Assembly: GCA_017861415.1 (NCBI GenBank)
Contig: JAGFXS010000085.1
Location: 1-5,593 of the forward strand
Source: Bacillota bacterium
Lineage (GTDB): Bacteria; Bacillota; Clostridia; Oscillospirales; Oscillospiraceae
DNA: 5,593 nt
Direction of reading: 5' to 3'
Shown here: positions 1 to 5,593 of the stretch, one piece after another
Layout: every line of letters begins with the position of its first letter
Position numbering within the stretch: position 1 is the first letter of the stretch
Program-made: the position numbers and the translations under genes
The notes under the pieces: generated by a model
What the model was told of the DNA's origin: nothing
What the model saw: the letters and a program-made list of their open reading frames with translations, nothing else
Databases searched by the model: none

Positions 1-1110
1 TTATTTTTGGGCATGACCCTTACGGTAGGCACCTTTTGGATCCGGCTGGGTGCGAATGGCCTGAGCGTGCTACAGGCGATGTCGGTGATCCGGGGCCACT
101 TTGTAGGGGACTATGAGTGGAATCAAGTGACCGATATGGTACTGGACCGGATGGTGGAGTCCCTGGGGGATCGGTGGTCCTATTACCTCAGCCAGGAAGA
201 TTATGACCATGTCATGGCGACTCGCAACAATTCCTATACAGGTATCGGTGTAACCATTTCACGCACTCAGTTGGACGCCATTCATATTATCTCCGTAGAA
301 AAGGGCAGTCCTGCGGAGGACGCTGGGCTCCAGGAGGGAGACGCTGTAACAGCGGTAGACGGGAATCCTGTGAACGAAAACAATTGGAACGATGCAGTGG
401 AGAAGATCCGCGGCGAACCGGGCACCAATGTAGAGCTGACCATTATGAATGCTCAGGGCGAAGAGCGAAACGTTCTGGTGATGCGGCAGGAGATCTACTC
501 CAACCCGGTGGAGTACGAGATGCTGGAGGGGAATGTGGGCCTTTTGCGCCTGCGTAACTTCTACAGCGGCAGCAGCGAGGCGTTTACAATCGGCGTACAG
601 GCTCTACTGGATGCAGGCGCTAAGGAAATCGTCTTTGATGTACGAGACAATCCCGGCGGCTATGTGAAGGAGATGACTGCAATACTGGACTATCTCCTCC
701 CGGAGGGAGTCATCTTTATTAGCCGTGATCTGGAAGGCGGAGAACAGGAATACACCTCTGACGCTAGTGCTGTCGATGTGCCATTTGCCGTCCTAGTGAA
801 CGGTGAGAGCTACAGCGCAGCGGAGTTCTTTGCGGCGGAGCTCCAGGAATCCGCAGGAGCGGTGATTGTGGGGGAACCTACCAGCGGCAAAGGGTATGCC
901 CAGCAGCTCTTCCCTCTGAAGAACGGCAGTGCCGTGGGCATTTCTACCTCCCGGTACTTCACCGGTAGCGGAAATTCCCTGATTGGTGTGGGAATCGCTC
1001 CTGATGTTCCGTTGGAGCTGAATCTTGAAGAGTACCTGCTGTTGCTTCAAGGTAACTTGTCTCCCGCTTCCGACCCTCAAATCCAGGCAGCTATTTCCGC
1101 CCTGAAGTAG
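1..1110 (+). CDS. Carboxyl-terminal processing protease, S41 family (5' partial)
   Basis: Serine protease of the CtpA/CtpB/Tsp type, expected to act outside the membrane on protein C-termini. The frame is open from base 1, and the first codons (LFLGMTLTVGTFWI) look like the end of an N-terminal membrane anchor, so the true start lies upstream; the TTG at 7 and ATG at 13 are unlikely starts. Counting codons from base 1, an N-terminal helical region is followed by a PDZ domain at about 80-155 (YTGIGV, then SPAEDAGLQEGDAVTAVDG), then the protease core with VFDVRDNPGGYV near 210-220. The catalytic set is visible: Ser272 in SYSAAE, Lys297 in GEPTSGKG and Gln301, with the Ser-Lys distance of 25 and Lys-Gln distance of 4 that are usual in the family. 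The C-terminus (DPQIQAAISALK) is typical and complete. Nothing is broken. The substrate cannot be told from the sequence. It is separated from greA by 435 bases carrying their own promoter, so it probably belongs to an upstream operon. Confidence 0.93.
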   Translation, partial: LFLGMTLTVGTFWIRLGANGLSVLQAMSVIRGHFVGDYEWNQVTDMVLDRMVESLGDRWSYYLSQEDYDHVMATRNNSYTGIGVTISRTQLDAIHIISVEKGSPAEDAGLQEGDAVTAVDGNPVNENNWNDAVEKIRGEPGTNVELTIMNAQGEERNVLVMRQEIYSNPVEYEMLEGNVGLLRLRNFYSGSSEAFTIGVQALLDAGAKEIVFDVRDNPGGYVKEMTAILDYLLPEGVIFISRDLEGGEQEYTSDASAVDVPFAVLVNGESYSAAEFFAAELQESAGAVIVGEPTSGKGYAQQLFPLKNGSAVGISTSRYFTGSGNSLIGVGIAPDVPLELNLEEYLLLLQGNLSPASDPQIQAAISALK

Positions 1111-1136
1111 AGCGAGGGGAGTGGTTGTAGCGAAGG

Positions 1137-1159
1137 CAAACCAGTAGAAAGCTGGTTTG
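1137..1159 (+). repeat. Small inverted repeat (8-bp stem) after the protease gene
   Basis: CAAACCAG (1137-1144) and CTGGTTTG (1152-1159) are perfectly complementary around a 7-base loop. The hairpin lies 27 bases after the protease stop codon and has no T-run after it, so it is not a classical terminator. It may protect the 3' end of the protease mRNA or may be incidental. The rest of 1111-1190 shows no gene or other recognisable signal. Confidence 0.4.
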
Positions 1160-1190
1160 GCGGCGACCTGTTTGATTGGAGAAAAACTGA

Positions 1191-1242
1191 CTGTCAAGGG
1201 GGGCCTATGTGGAAGAGAATTCCACAGGTCCCCCCTTGACAG
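1191..1242 (+). repeat. 52-base near-perfect inverted repeat overlapping the promoter -35 box
   Basis: The left arm 1191-1214 and right arm 1220-1242 pair over 13 bp at the base (CTGTCAAGGGGGG with CCCCCCTTGACAG) and 7 bp at the tip (TGTGGAA with TTCCACA). A short asymmetric internal bulge lies between them (1204-1207 against 1227-1229), and the loop is 5 bases (GAGAA). As RNA this would be a very stable hairpin at the end of the protease transcript. There is no T-run after it, so it is not a canonical rho-independent terminator. The right arm contains the TTGACA of the promoter at 1236, so the same bases could also act as a regulator-binding dyad or form a cruciform. It may be a member of a dispersed repeat family, which cannot be judged from one copy. 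Confidence 0.8.
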
Positions 1243-1264
1243 ATGCATATAAAGTAAATATAAT
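1236..1264 (+). promoter_or_regulatory. Perfect consensus sigma-A promoter
   Basis: TTGACA at 1236-1241 and TATAAT at 1259-1264 are separated by exactly 17 bases; both hexamers match the housekeeping consensus in all six positions. The spacer is AT-rich. Transcription is predicted to start near 1271. The first thing downstream is a 160-base non-coding stretch that ends in a terminator, followed by greA. The -35 hexamer lies inside the right arm of the long inverted repeat, so access to it may be regulated. Confidence 0.85.
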
Positions 1265-1270
1265 ACATAA

Positions 1271-1430
1271 ACATGTTAAACTTGGTTTCATACTATATTA
1301 TAAAAGAAAACAGAACCTAGTTGGTATTCCGCCAGCGGTTGACCCGATAGTAAGTAAGCAGCAAAATGCAAGGATAAAAAAGCCATACGGTCAGGCCGTG
1401 GGGCGGCCCTCGGGCCTGCTTTTTTATTTT
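1271..1430 (+). ncRNA. Predicted ~160-nt RNA: orphan small RNA or attenuated greA leader
   Basis: The boundaries are inferred from the promoter at 1236-1264 and the terminator at 1376-1430. The body is clearly more AT-rich than the genes on both sides. Visible folds are a stem of AACTTGGTT (1279-1287) with AACCTAGTT (1314-1322), with one T-T mismatch and a 26-base AT-rich loop; a second small hairpin at 1323-1344 (GGT/ACC outside, CCG/CGG inside); a mostly unpaired purine-rich linker; then the terminator. I do not recognise the consensus of any known riboswitch, T-box, 6S RNA, SRP RNA, tmRNA or RNase P RNA. Two readings fit: a free-standing regulatory RNA, or the prematurely terminated leader of the greA-lysS transcript, comparable in layout to the GraL RNA made from the E. 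coli greA leader. Long open frames crossing it lack a ribosome binding site and resemble no known protein. Confidence 0.5.
1376..1430 (+). terminator. Rho-independent terminator, A-tract/T-tract flanked
   Basis: CAGGCC (1392-1397) pairs with GGCCTG (1413-1418). The enclosed bases can add a short GGG/CCC stem (1401-1403 with 1407-1409). A run of six T, an A and four T follow at 1420-1430. An A-run at 1376-1381 followed by GC mirrors the GCTTTTTT, so the structure could also terminate transcription on the opposite strand. CCATACGG (1383-1390) can instead pair with CCGTGG (1396-1401) with a 2-base bulge, which would disrupt the terminator stem. Confidence 0.8.
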
Positions 1431-1545
1431 GATTGTTTGCTCCCCCGGCGCTCTAAGATGACGGGCGTCACCTGATTTGACAGGCGCGTCTGCATCCGGA
1501 GTCTTAGTGACAATCCGATACAGTTTTAATAGGAAGGTGTTCGAT
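1431..1545 (+). other. greA upstream region, no clear second promoter
   Basis: This is 115 bases of leader between the terminator and the greA start. A TTGACA occurs at 1477-1482, but no good -10 hexamer lies 16-18 bases downstream. TTTAAT at 1525-1530 has no matching -35. A short dyad TGACG-GG-CGTCA lies at 1459-1470, and a related TGACAGGCGCGTC begins at 1478, 19 bases downstream, giving an imperfect direct repeat that could be an operator. If there is no promoter here, greA depends on read-through of the terminator at 1376-1430. Confidence 0.4.
1531..1537 (+). promoter_or_regulatory. greA ribosome binding site
   Basis: AGGAAGG lies 8 bases before the ATG at 1546. It decides the greA start against the in-frame upstream extension to 1477, which has no such site and would add 23 residues not found in the family. 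Confidence 0.85.
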
Positions 1546-2025
1546 ATGGCGAAGGAATTTAAGCTGAGCGCACAGCGCTATGCGGAACTCAAAGAAGAAC
1601 TAAACTATTTGAAGACCGTCAGAGAGCGGGAAGTGGCCAACCAGATCAAGGAGGCTCGTTCCTTTGGCGACCTGTCGGAAAACAGTGAATATGATGAGGC
1701 GAAAAACGAGCAGGGACGGCTTTACTCTCGCATTGCCGAAATTGAAAATATTTTGGCTAACAGCCTTGTAATTCAAGAAGAGGAGCAGGGTGGCGAATCG
1801 GAGTATATCCGACTGGGCAGCCGTGTTCTGGTTTTGGACACAGAGTTTCAGGAGCAGGAGAGCTATCAGATCGTTGGCTCTCAGGAGGCGGACCCCATGA
1901 GCGGACGGATTTCAGAGGAATCCCCCTTTGGTCGTGCTCTCCTTGGCAAGCAGAAAGGTGACGACGTAGTGGTGGAGGCTCCTGCGGGAAGCATCCATTA
2001 TCAAATTTTGGAGATACAAAGGTGA
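1546..2025 (+). CDS. greA: Transcription elongation factor GreA
   Basis: GreA enters the secondary channel of RNA polymerase and stimulates cleavage of the 3' end of backtracked RNA, freeing arrested complexes. The product is 159 residues, close to the usual 157-160. Residues 1-77 form the N-terminal antiparallel coiled coil. Its tip carries [13 protein letters not shown] with the acidic residues Asp42 and Glu45, equivalent to the catalytic Asp41 and Glu44 of E. coli. The C-terminal FKBP-like domain (about 85-159) has [20 protein letters not shown] and [16 protein letters not shown]. The ATG at 1546 is chosen for its ribosome binding site and family length. It lies 13 bases before lysS, a pairing common in Firmicutes, so the two are probably co-transcribed. 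Its expression may be controlled by the promoter and terminator upstream. The gene looks intact, with no unusual residues at the active tip. Confidence 0.97.
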   Translation: MAKEFKLSAQRYAELKEELNYLKTVREREVANQIKEARSFGDLSENSEYDEAKNEQGRLYSRIAEIENILANSLVIQEEEQGGESEYIRLGSRVLVLDTEFQEQESYQIVGSQEADPMSGRISEESPFGRALLGKQKGDDVVVEAPAGSIHYQILEIQR

Positions 2026-2029
2026 GGAG
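2024..2029 (+). promoter_or_regulatory. lysS ribosome binding site overlapping the greA stop
   Basis: GAGGAG lies 9 bases before the lysS ATG at 2039 and shares two bases with the greA TGA (2023-2025). Ribosomes terminating on greA would therefore sit on the lysS initiation site, which suggests translational coupling of the two genes. Confidence 0.75.
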
Positions 2030-2038
2030 CTAACAGGA

Positions 2039-3544
2039 ATGGCAGAACAGAAGAGAAACGATCCTGCGCAGGAGCCGGAGCAGAGTTTGTCCGAGCTGCT
2101 GCAGGTTCGAAGAGATAAGCTGCGGGACTTACAGGAAGCCGGGACAGATCCCTTTTCCATTACTAAGTATACGGTGACGGCCTACAGCGCCCAGATCAAA
2201 GAGAACTTTGACGCAATGGAGGGACAAAAGGTCTCCGTGGCGGGTCGTCTTATGTCCAAACGTGGCATGGGTAAGGCCAGTTTCTGCGATTTGCAGGACA
2301 AGGAAGGGCGTGTTCAGCTTTACGTCCGCATTGACGAACTGGGTGAGGAAGCTTTCGCCACCTTTAAAAAGTACGACATCGGTGATATCGTCGGGGTGGA
2401 AGGAGAGGTTTTCAAGACCAAGCGGGGCGAGATCTCCGTGAAGGCTGACCAGGTGACTCTGCTATCCAAGTCTCTACTGCCGCTGCCTGAGAAGTTCCAC
2501 GGCCTCACTGATGTGGAGACCCGCTACCGTCAGCGCTATGTGGACCTCATTGTGAATCCTGATGTGCGCCGCACCTTTGAGGTGCGCTCCCAGTTCATCA
2601 GTTATCTCCGGCGCTTTTTGGACGATCGGGGCTATATGGAGGTAGAGACGCCGGTGCTCAACACAATCTCCGGAGGTGCCACCGCACGGCCTTTTATTAC
2701 CCATCACAACACCTTGGATTTGGACATGTACCTGCGCATCGCCACGGAGCTGCACTTAAAGCGCCTCGTGGTGGGCGGTCTGGATCGGGTCTATGAAATC
2801 GGCCGTATCTTCCGTAACGAGGGTATGGATACCAAGCATAACCCCGAGTTCACCACCGTGGAACTGTACGAGGCTTATGCCGACTTTAACGATATGATGG
2901 ACCTCTTTGAAGAACTGCTCTCCGGTGCTGCGATGAAGCTTCTGGGCACCTATGAGGCGCAGTGGCAAGGGGAACAAATCAATCTGGCCCCCGGTTGGCC
3001 CAGACTCACCATGGCGGAAGCGGTGAAGGAGCATCTGGGAATCGATTTCATGGCGATTACTGATGATGTCGAGGCTGTGGCTGCGGCCAAGGCCCGGGGC
3101 ATTGATATGGACGGCGTGGAGCCTACGTGGGGCCACGCGCTCTTTGAATGCTTTGATCAGAAGGTAGAGGGCATGCTGATTCAGCCCACCTTCATTACCA
3201 TGCATCCTGTGGATGTGTCCCCCCTAGCCAAGCGGTCCCCCCAGGACCCACGCCTTACAGAACGGTTTGAGCTGTTTATCTGCCGCAGCGAGATGGGCAA
3301 CGCCTTCTCCGAACTCAACGATCCCATTGATCAGCGGCAGCGCTTCCAGAAACAGGTGGAGCTCAGGGAGGGCGGGGACGATGAAGCCGGCATGATGGAT
3401 GACGATTACATCACTGCCCTGGAGTATGGCCTGCCGCCCACTGGCGGTCTGGGAATCGGCATTGACCGGACTGTCATGATGCTCACGAACAGTAGCTCCA
3501 TCCGGGATGTAATTCTGTTCCCCACCATGAAACCCCTGGAATAG
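2039..3544 (+). CDS. lysS: Lysyl-tRNA synthetase, class II
   Basis: It charges tRNA-Lys with lysine using ATP in the cytoplasm. At 501 residues it has the normal class II LysRS length. After a short charged N-terminus, the OB-fold anticodon-binding domain spans about 65-150 ([23 protein letters not shown]). The class II catalytic domain follows. Motif 1 starts near 180 ([20 protein letters not shown]), motif 2 near 250 ([20 protein letters not shown], then [11 protein letters not shown]), and motif 3 at 470 (GLGIGIDR with Arg477, ending IRDVILFP). GGATARPF and the [12 protein letters not shown] segment are typical of bacterial LysRS. It is the second gene of a likely greA-lysS operon, and its ribosome binding site overlaps the greA stop. 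A strong hairpin follows 7 bases after the stop codon. Nothing is missing or interrupted, and codon usage looks like that of its neighbours. Confidence 0.98.
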   Translation: MAEQKRNDPAQEPEQSLSELLQVRRDKLRDLQEAGTDPFSITKYTVTAYSAQIKENFDAMEGQKVSVAGRLMSKRGMGKASFCDLQDKEGRVQLYVRIDELGEEAFATFKKYDIGDIVGVEGEVFKTKRGEISVKADQVTLLSKSLLPLPEKFHGLTDVETRYRQRYVDLIVNPDVRRTFEVRSQFISYLRRFLDDRGYMEVETPVLNTISGGATARPFITHHNTLDLDMYLRIATELHLKRLVVGGLDRVYEIGRIFRNEGMDTKHNPEFTTVELYEAYADFNDMMDLFEELLSGAAMKLLGTYEAQWQGEQINLAPGWPRLTMAEAVKEHLGIDFMAITDDVEAVAAAKARGIDMDGVEPTWGHALFECFDQKVEGMLIQPTFITMHPVDVSPLAKRSPQDPRLTERFELFICRSEMGNAFSELNDPIDQRQRFQKQVELREGGDDEAGMMDDDYITALEYGLPPTGGLGIGIDRTVMMLTNSSSIRDVILFPTMKPLE

Positions 3545-3551
3545 TAAATGG

Positions 3552-3584
3552 ACAGCATACCGGCAAATCCTGCCGGTATGCTGT
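3552..3584 (+). repeat. Perfect 14-bp hairpin after lysS, terminator-like but without a T-run
   Basis: ACAGCATACCGGCA (3552-3565) and TGCCGGTATGCTGT (3571-3584) are fully complementary around a 5-base loop (AATCC). A G-T pair at 3551/3585 can extend the stem. The bases that follow (TGTGCATC) are not a T-run, and the opposite strand lacks one too, so intrinsic termination would be weak. It may act as a 3'-end stabiliser, a processing site or a partial terminator that lowers expression of the methyltransferase and dprA relative to greA-lysS. Confidence 0.75.
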
Positions 3585-3616
3585 TGTGCATCAAAACCCA
3601 TTGAAAGAGAGAATCC

Positions 3617-4381
3617 ATGGAAGAGATCACAAGTCGAAGTAATCCCCTCATGACCCATATCCGAAAGCTGGTAGCAGACAGAAAACAGCGCCGCGCTGCG
3701 GGGGAAATGGTCTGCGAAGGCCCGAAGATGTTAAAAGAGGCCCTCATGTGGGGGGCTGAGATCACAGTGGTTCTGGAATCAGAAGGGACAGGCTCTCTGC
3801 CGGAGTTGCCTGCGGGTGTGCGCCGGGTACGGGTGCCCCGGGACCTTCTCCACGCCGTGGCTGATACCCAAACCCCACAGGAGCTACTGTTCTTGTGTCG
3901 AATGCCTGACATGACTTTGCCGGAGCAATTGTCCGGCAGCCGGTACCTGGTGCTGGACGGGCTACAGGATCCGGGGAACGTGGGTACCATCTGGCGCACG
4001 GCGGATGCCTTCGGGGCGGACGGACTGATCCTACTACCCGGCTGCGCCGATCCTTGGAGTCCTAAAACTCTTCGCGGTAGCATGGGTGCCTGCTTCCGAC
4101 TGCCATTATGGGAAGCGACGCTTCCCGAGATTTCGGAGCGACTGGCGAAGAATAATCTGCCCCTCTGGGCAGCTGCCCTTCGGGAGGATGCGGAGGACCT
4201 ACGGCGCATTTCTTTTACAAGAGGTGCGGTGGTGATCGGCAACGAGGGCCGCGGGGTTTCGCCGGAGGTGCTGGCCACCTGTAGTCGAACTTTGAAAATC
4301 CCCATGCGGGACCGCTGTGAGTCCTTAAATGCAGCAACCGCCGCCTCTGTGATCCTGTGGGTCATGTCGGCGGAAAACTGA
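3617..4381 (+). CDS. SpoU/TrmH-family RNA 2'-O-ribose methyltransferase
   Basis: This SPOUT-fold enzyme transfers a methyl group from S-adenosylmethionine to a ribose 2'-OH in rRNA or tRNA; the exact target nucleotide cannot be assigned here. It has 254 residues, normal for the RlmB/TsnR-like group. The N-terminal substrate-binding domain covers about 1-95 (GEMVCEGPKMLKEAL). The catalytic domain starts near 108. Motif 1 is DPGNVGTIWRTADAFGA with Asn121 and Arg127, motif 2 is VVIGNEGRGVS with Asn209 and Glu210, and motif 3 is IPMRDRCESLNAATAAS with Glu235 to Asn238. These parts form the trefoil knot that binds the cofactor. The start ATG at 3617 has only a weak purine-rich GAGAG five bases upstream, in contrast to the strong sites of the neighbours, so translation may be modest. 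It lies 72 bases after lysS, most of the gap filled by a hairpin, and 22 bases before dprA. Confidence 0.94.
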   Translation: MEEITSRSNPLMTHIRKLVADRKQRRAAGEMVCEGPKMLKEALMWGAEITVVLESEGTGSLPELPAGVRRVRVPRDLLHAVADTQTPQELLFLCRMPDMTLPEQLSGSRYLVLDGLQDPGNVGTIWRTADAFGADGLILLPGCADPWSPKTLRGSMGACFRLPLWEATLPEISERLAKNNLPLWAAALREDAEDLRRISFTRGAVVIGNEGRGVSPEVLATCSRTLKIPMRDRCESLNAATAASVILWVMSAEN

Positions 4382-4386
4382 AAGGT

Positions 4387-4395
4387 AGGAAGGAG
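4387..4395 (+). promoter_or_regulatory. dprA ribosome binding site fixing a GTG start
   Basis: AGGAAGGAG ends 8 bases before the GTG at 4404. An in-frame TAG occurs at 4386-4388 and no ATG, TTG or other GTG lies between, so this site and the GTG define the start of dprA. Confidence 0.85.
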
Positions 4396-4403
4396 CGAGG
4401 ATC

Positions 4404-5593
4404 GTGGGTGCACTGAAATATTGGATCTGGTTGACCAATCTCGGCAAGACAATCGGTCTGGGTGCCTATGAGCTGCTGGAGAGGTTTGGATCTCCGGAAG
4501 CTGCCTACGCGGCGGAGGACCGGGTCTATGAGGAGATTCCCGGCCTGCCGGAAAGTGTTCGCCAAGGACTGCGTAAGAAGAGCCTGGAAGAGGCGGAGGG
4601 TATCCTGGAAGATTGTGCACGGCTGCGCCTGCGGGTGCTCACCCTGCAGGATACGGAATACCCGGAGCGTCTACGCCAGGTTGATCGCCCGCCCTGCGTT
4701 CTCTATGTAAAGGGGCAGCTGCCCCAGATAGATGAGGAACTGGCCATTGCTCTGGTGGGTGCCCGGAGAGCAACGCCCTATGGAGAGCTGGCGGCCCGAA
4801 AATTGGCCATGGGCCTAGCTCGTCAAGGTGCAGTGGTTGTCAGCGGAATAGCCCAAGGCGTGGATAGTGCTGCTCTGAAAGGAGCCCTCACCGGAGGAGG
4901 AAGGGTGGTATCTGTGCTGGGGAATGGCATTGATGTGGTATACCCCAAAAGTAGCGAAAGCCTCTATGAAGATATTCCCCTCTCCGGTGCACTGGTGAGC
5001 GAATATCCTCCGGGGACCCCGCCAGAGGGCAGTCATTTTCCGGTGCGAAACCGGATTATCAGCGGACTGTCTTTGGGTACCGTGGTGGTAGAGGGAGATG
5101 AGCACAGTGGCGCGCTGATTACCGCCAGACGAGCCTTGGAGCAAAATCGGGACGTGTTTGCTGTGCCAGGGAACTGGGATGCGTCGCTCAGCCGTGGCCC
5201 GAATCGGCTGATCCAGAGAGGAGAAGCCAAGCTGGTTCTGGAACCTTGGGATATTCTGGAGGAATATGAGCATACCTATCCACATAAGATTCATCCAAGA
5301 CCGCCCCTAGAAGATACATGGAAGCCTGTGGCACCAACGGCTCAGGCTCGGCAGAGCCCTCAGCGGGTGCCCGAGGAAACGCTCCAGGAGCCGGCAGTGG
5401 TAATTGATCTTATTCAGGATCCGGAGGCACTTACCGATGACGAACGGGAGATTCTCCTTGTTCTGAGAGGCAAGCTTTCCACGGCGGATGATGTCATTGA
5501 GGCCACTGGCCTTCCCGCCAAGCGAGTGCTCTCTGCACTGACTATGCTCCAGGTGCAGGGATTGGTTTTTGAAGAGGCGGGAAAACGTTTTCG
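4404..5593 (+). CDS. dprA: DNA-processing protein DprA (3' partial, GTG start)
   Basis: DprA (Smf) binds incoming single-stranded DNA and loads RecA on it during natural transformation; it is also present in many bacteria not known to be competent. The frame runs 396 codons from GTG at 4404 to the window end without a stop. An N-terminal SAM/helix-hairpin-helix-like region (about 1-70) contains EEIPGLPESV. The Rossmann-type DNA-binding core follows: LVGARRATPYG at 118-127, VVSGIAQGVD at 145-154, VVSVLGNGIDVVYP, then SEYPPGTPP and FPVRNRIISGLS from 212, SGALITARRAL and DVFAVPGN. A proline-rich linker leads to a C-terminal winged-helix domain (about 335-396, LTDDEREILLVL onward), cut by the window end with few residues missing. 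The usual GIDAAAH-type motif reads GVDSAAL here, so a commonly conserved histidine is Leu158. It lies 22 bases after the methyltransferase and is probably co-transcribed with it. topA often follows dprA in Firmicutes, but that lies outside the window. Confidence 0.96.
   Translation, partial: MGALKYWIWLTNLGKTIGLGAYELLERFGSPEAAYAAEDRVYEEIPGLPESVRQGLRKKSLEEAEGILEDCARLRLRVLTLQDTEYPERLRQVDRPPCVLYVKGQLPQIDEELAIALVGARRATPYGELAARKLAMGLARQGAVVVSGIAQGVDSAALKGALTGGGRVVSVLGNGIDVVYPKSSESLYEDIPLSGALVSEYPPGTPPEGSHFPVRNRIISGLSLGTVVVEGDEHSGALITARRALEQNRDVFAVPGNWDASLSRGPNRLIQRGEAKLVLEPWDILEEYEHTYPHKIHPRPPLEDTWKPVAPTAQARQSPQRVPEETLQEPAVVIDLIQDPEALTDDEREILLVLRGKLSTADDVIEATGLPAKRVLSALTMLQVQGLVFEEAGKRF

Noticed and set aside
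1169..1197. Minus-strand promoter from the left arm of the inverted repeat
   Set aside because: The mirror TTGACA is there, but the 17-base-spaced hexamer reads CAAACA, with only two consensus matches.
1271..1430. Known riboswitch, T-box or 6S RNA
   Set aside because: I compared it from memory with the conserved cores of T-box, preQ1, SAM, TPP, cobalamin, glycine, guanidine, THF, fluoride and 6S RNAs and saw no match. The terminator alone does not prove a riboswitch.
1209..1475. 88-codon open frame starting GTG across the promoter and small RNA region
   Set aside because: It starts inside the inverted repeat, has no ribosome binding site, runs through a promoter and a terminator hairpin, and its translation resembles no protein family.
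1477..1505. Second sigma-A promoter directly before greA
   Set aside because: TTGACA is present at 1477-1482, but the bases 16-18 positions downstream do not resemble TATAAT.
1477..1545. N-terminal extension of greA by 23 residues
   Set aside because: The upstream TTG lacks a ribosome binding site and the added residues are not found in GreA; the ATG at 1546 has AGGAAGG at good spacing.
3406..4620. 404-codon minus-strand open frame
   Set aside because: It lies opposite lysS, the methyltransferase and dprA, all of which carry clear family motifs. The product is rich in Pro, Ser and Arg, as expected for an antisense shadow in GC-rich DNA.
4815..5294. 159-codon minus-strand open frame
   Set aside because: It is fully antisense to the conserved Rossmann core of dprA and has no recognisable domain.

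Overview
The window reads as an ordinary chromosomal segment of a moderately GC-rich Firmicute. The best guess is a Clostridia member of the Oscillospiraceae/Ruminococcaceae type. The grounds are the strong purine-rich Shine-Dalgarno sites, a sigma-A promoter of consensus form, the greA-lysS pair, and protein sequences that read like clostridial versions of their families. The genus assignment is inference only. No mobile element, CRISPR array, tRNA or rRNA was seen.

Layout, all genes on the + strand. (1) Positions 1-1110 hold the 3' part of a carboxyl-terminal processing protease (S41 family), cut off by the window start within its N-terminal membrane anchor. (2) Positions 1111-1545 are a 435-base non-coding gap and the most interesting part of the window. 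It holds a small hairpin (1137-1159), a 52-base near-perfect inverted repeat (1191-1242), a perfect consensus promoter whose -35 box lies inside that repeat (TTGACA, 17-base spacer, TATAAT, 1236-1264), about 110 bases of AT-rich foldable sequence, and a rho-independent terminator (1376-1430). Together these predict a discrete RNA of about 160 nt that is either a free-standing small RNA or an attenuated leader of greA. (3) greA (1546-2025) and lysS (2039-3544) lie 13 bases apart, with the lysS ribosome binding site overlapping the greA stop codon. (4) A perfect 14-bp hairpin fills the gap after lysS. (5) A SpoU/TrmH-family RNA 2'-O-methyltransferase (3617-4381) follows. (6) dprA starts at a GTG at 4404 and runs off the window end.

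Functionally this is a housekeeping information-processing cluster: transcript-cleavage factor, lysyl-tRNA synthetase, rRNA/tRNA methyltransferase and single-strand-DNA/RecA loader. It sits next to a cell-envelope protease that probably belongs to the upstream transcription unit. The coding genes look intact and conventional. The possible novelty is in the RNA/promoter region between the protease and greA; a less certain point is a substitution at a normally conserved histidine position in DprA.
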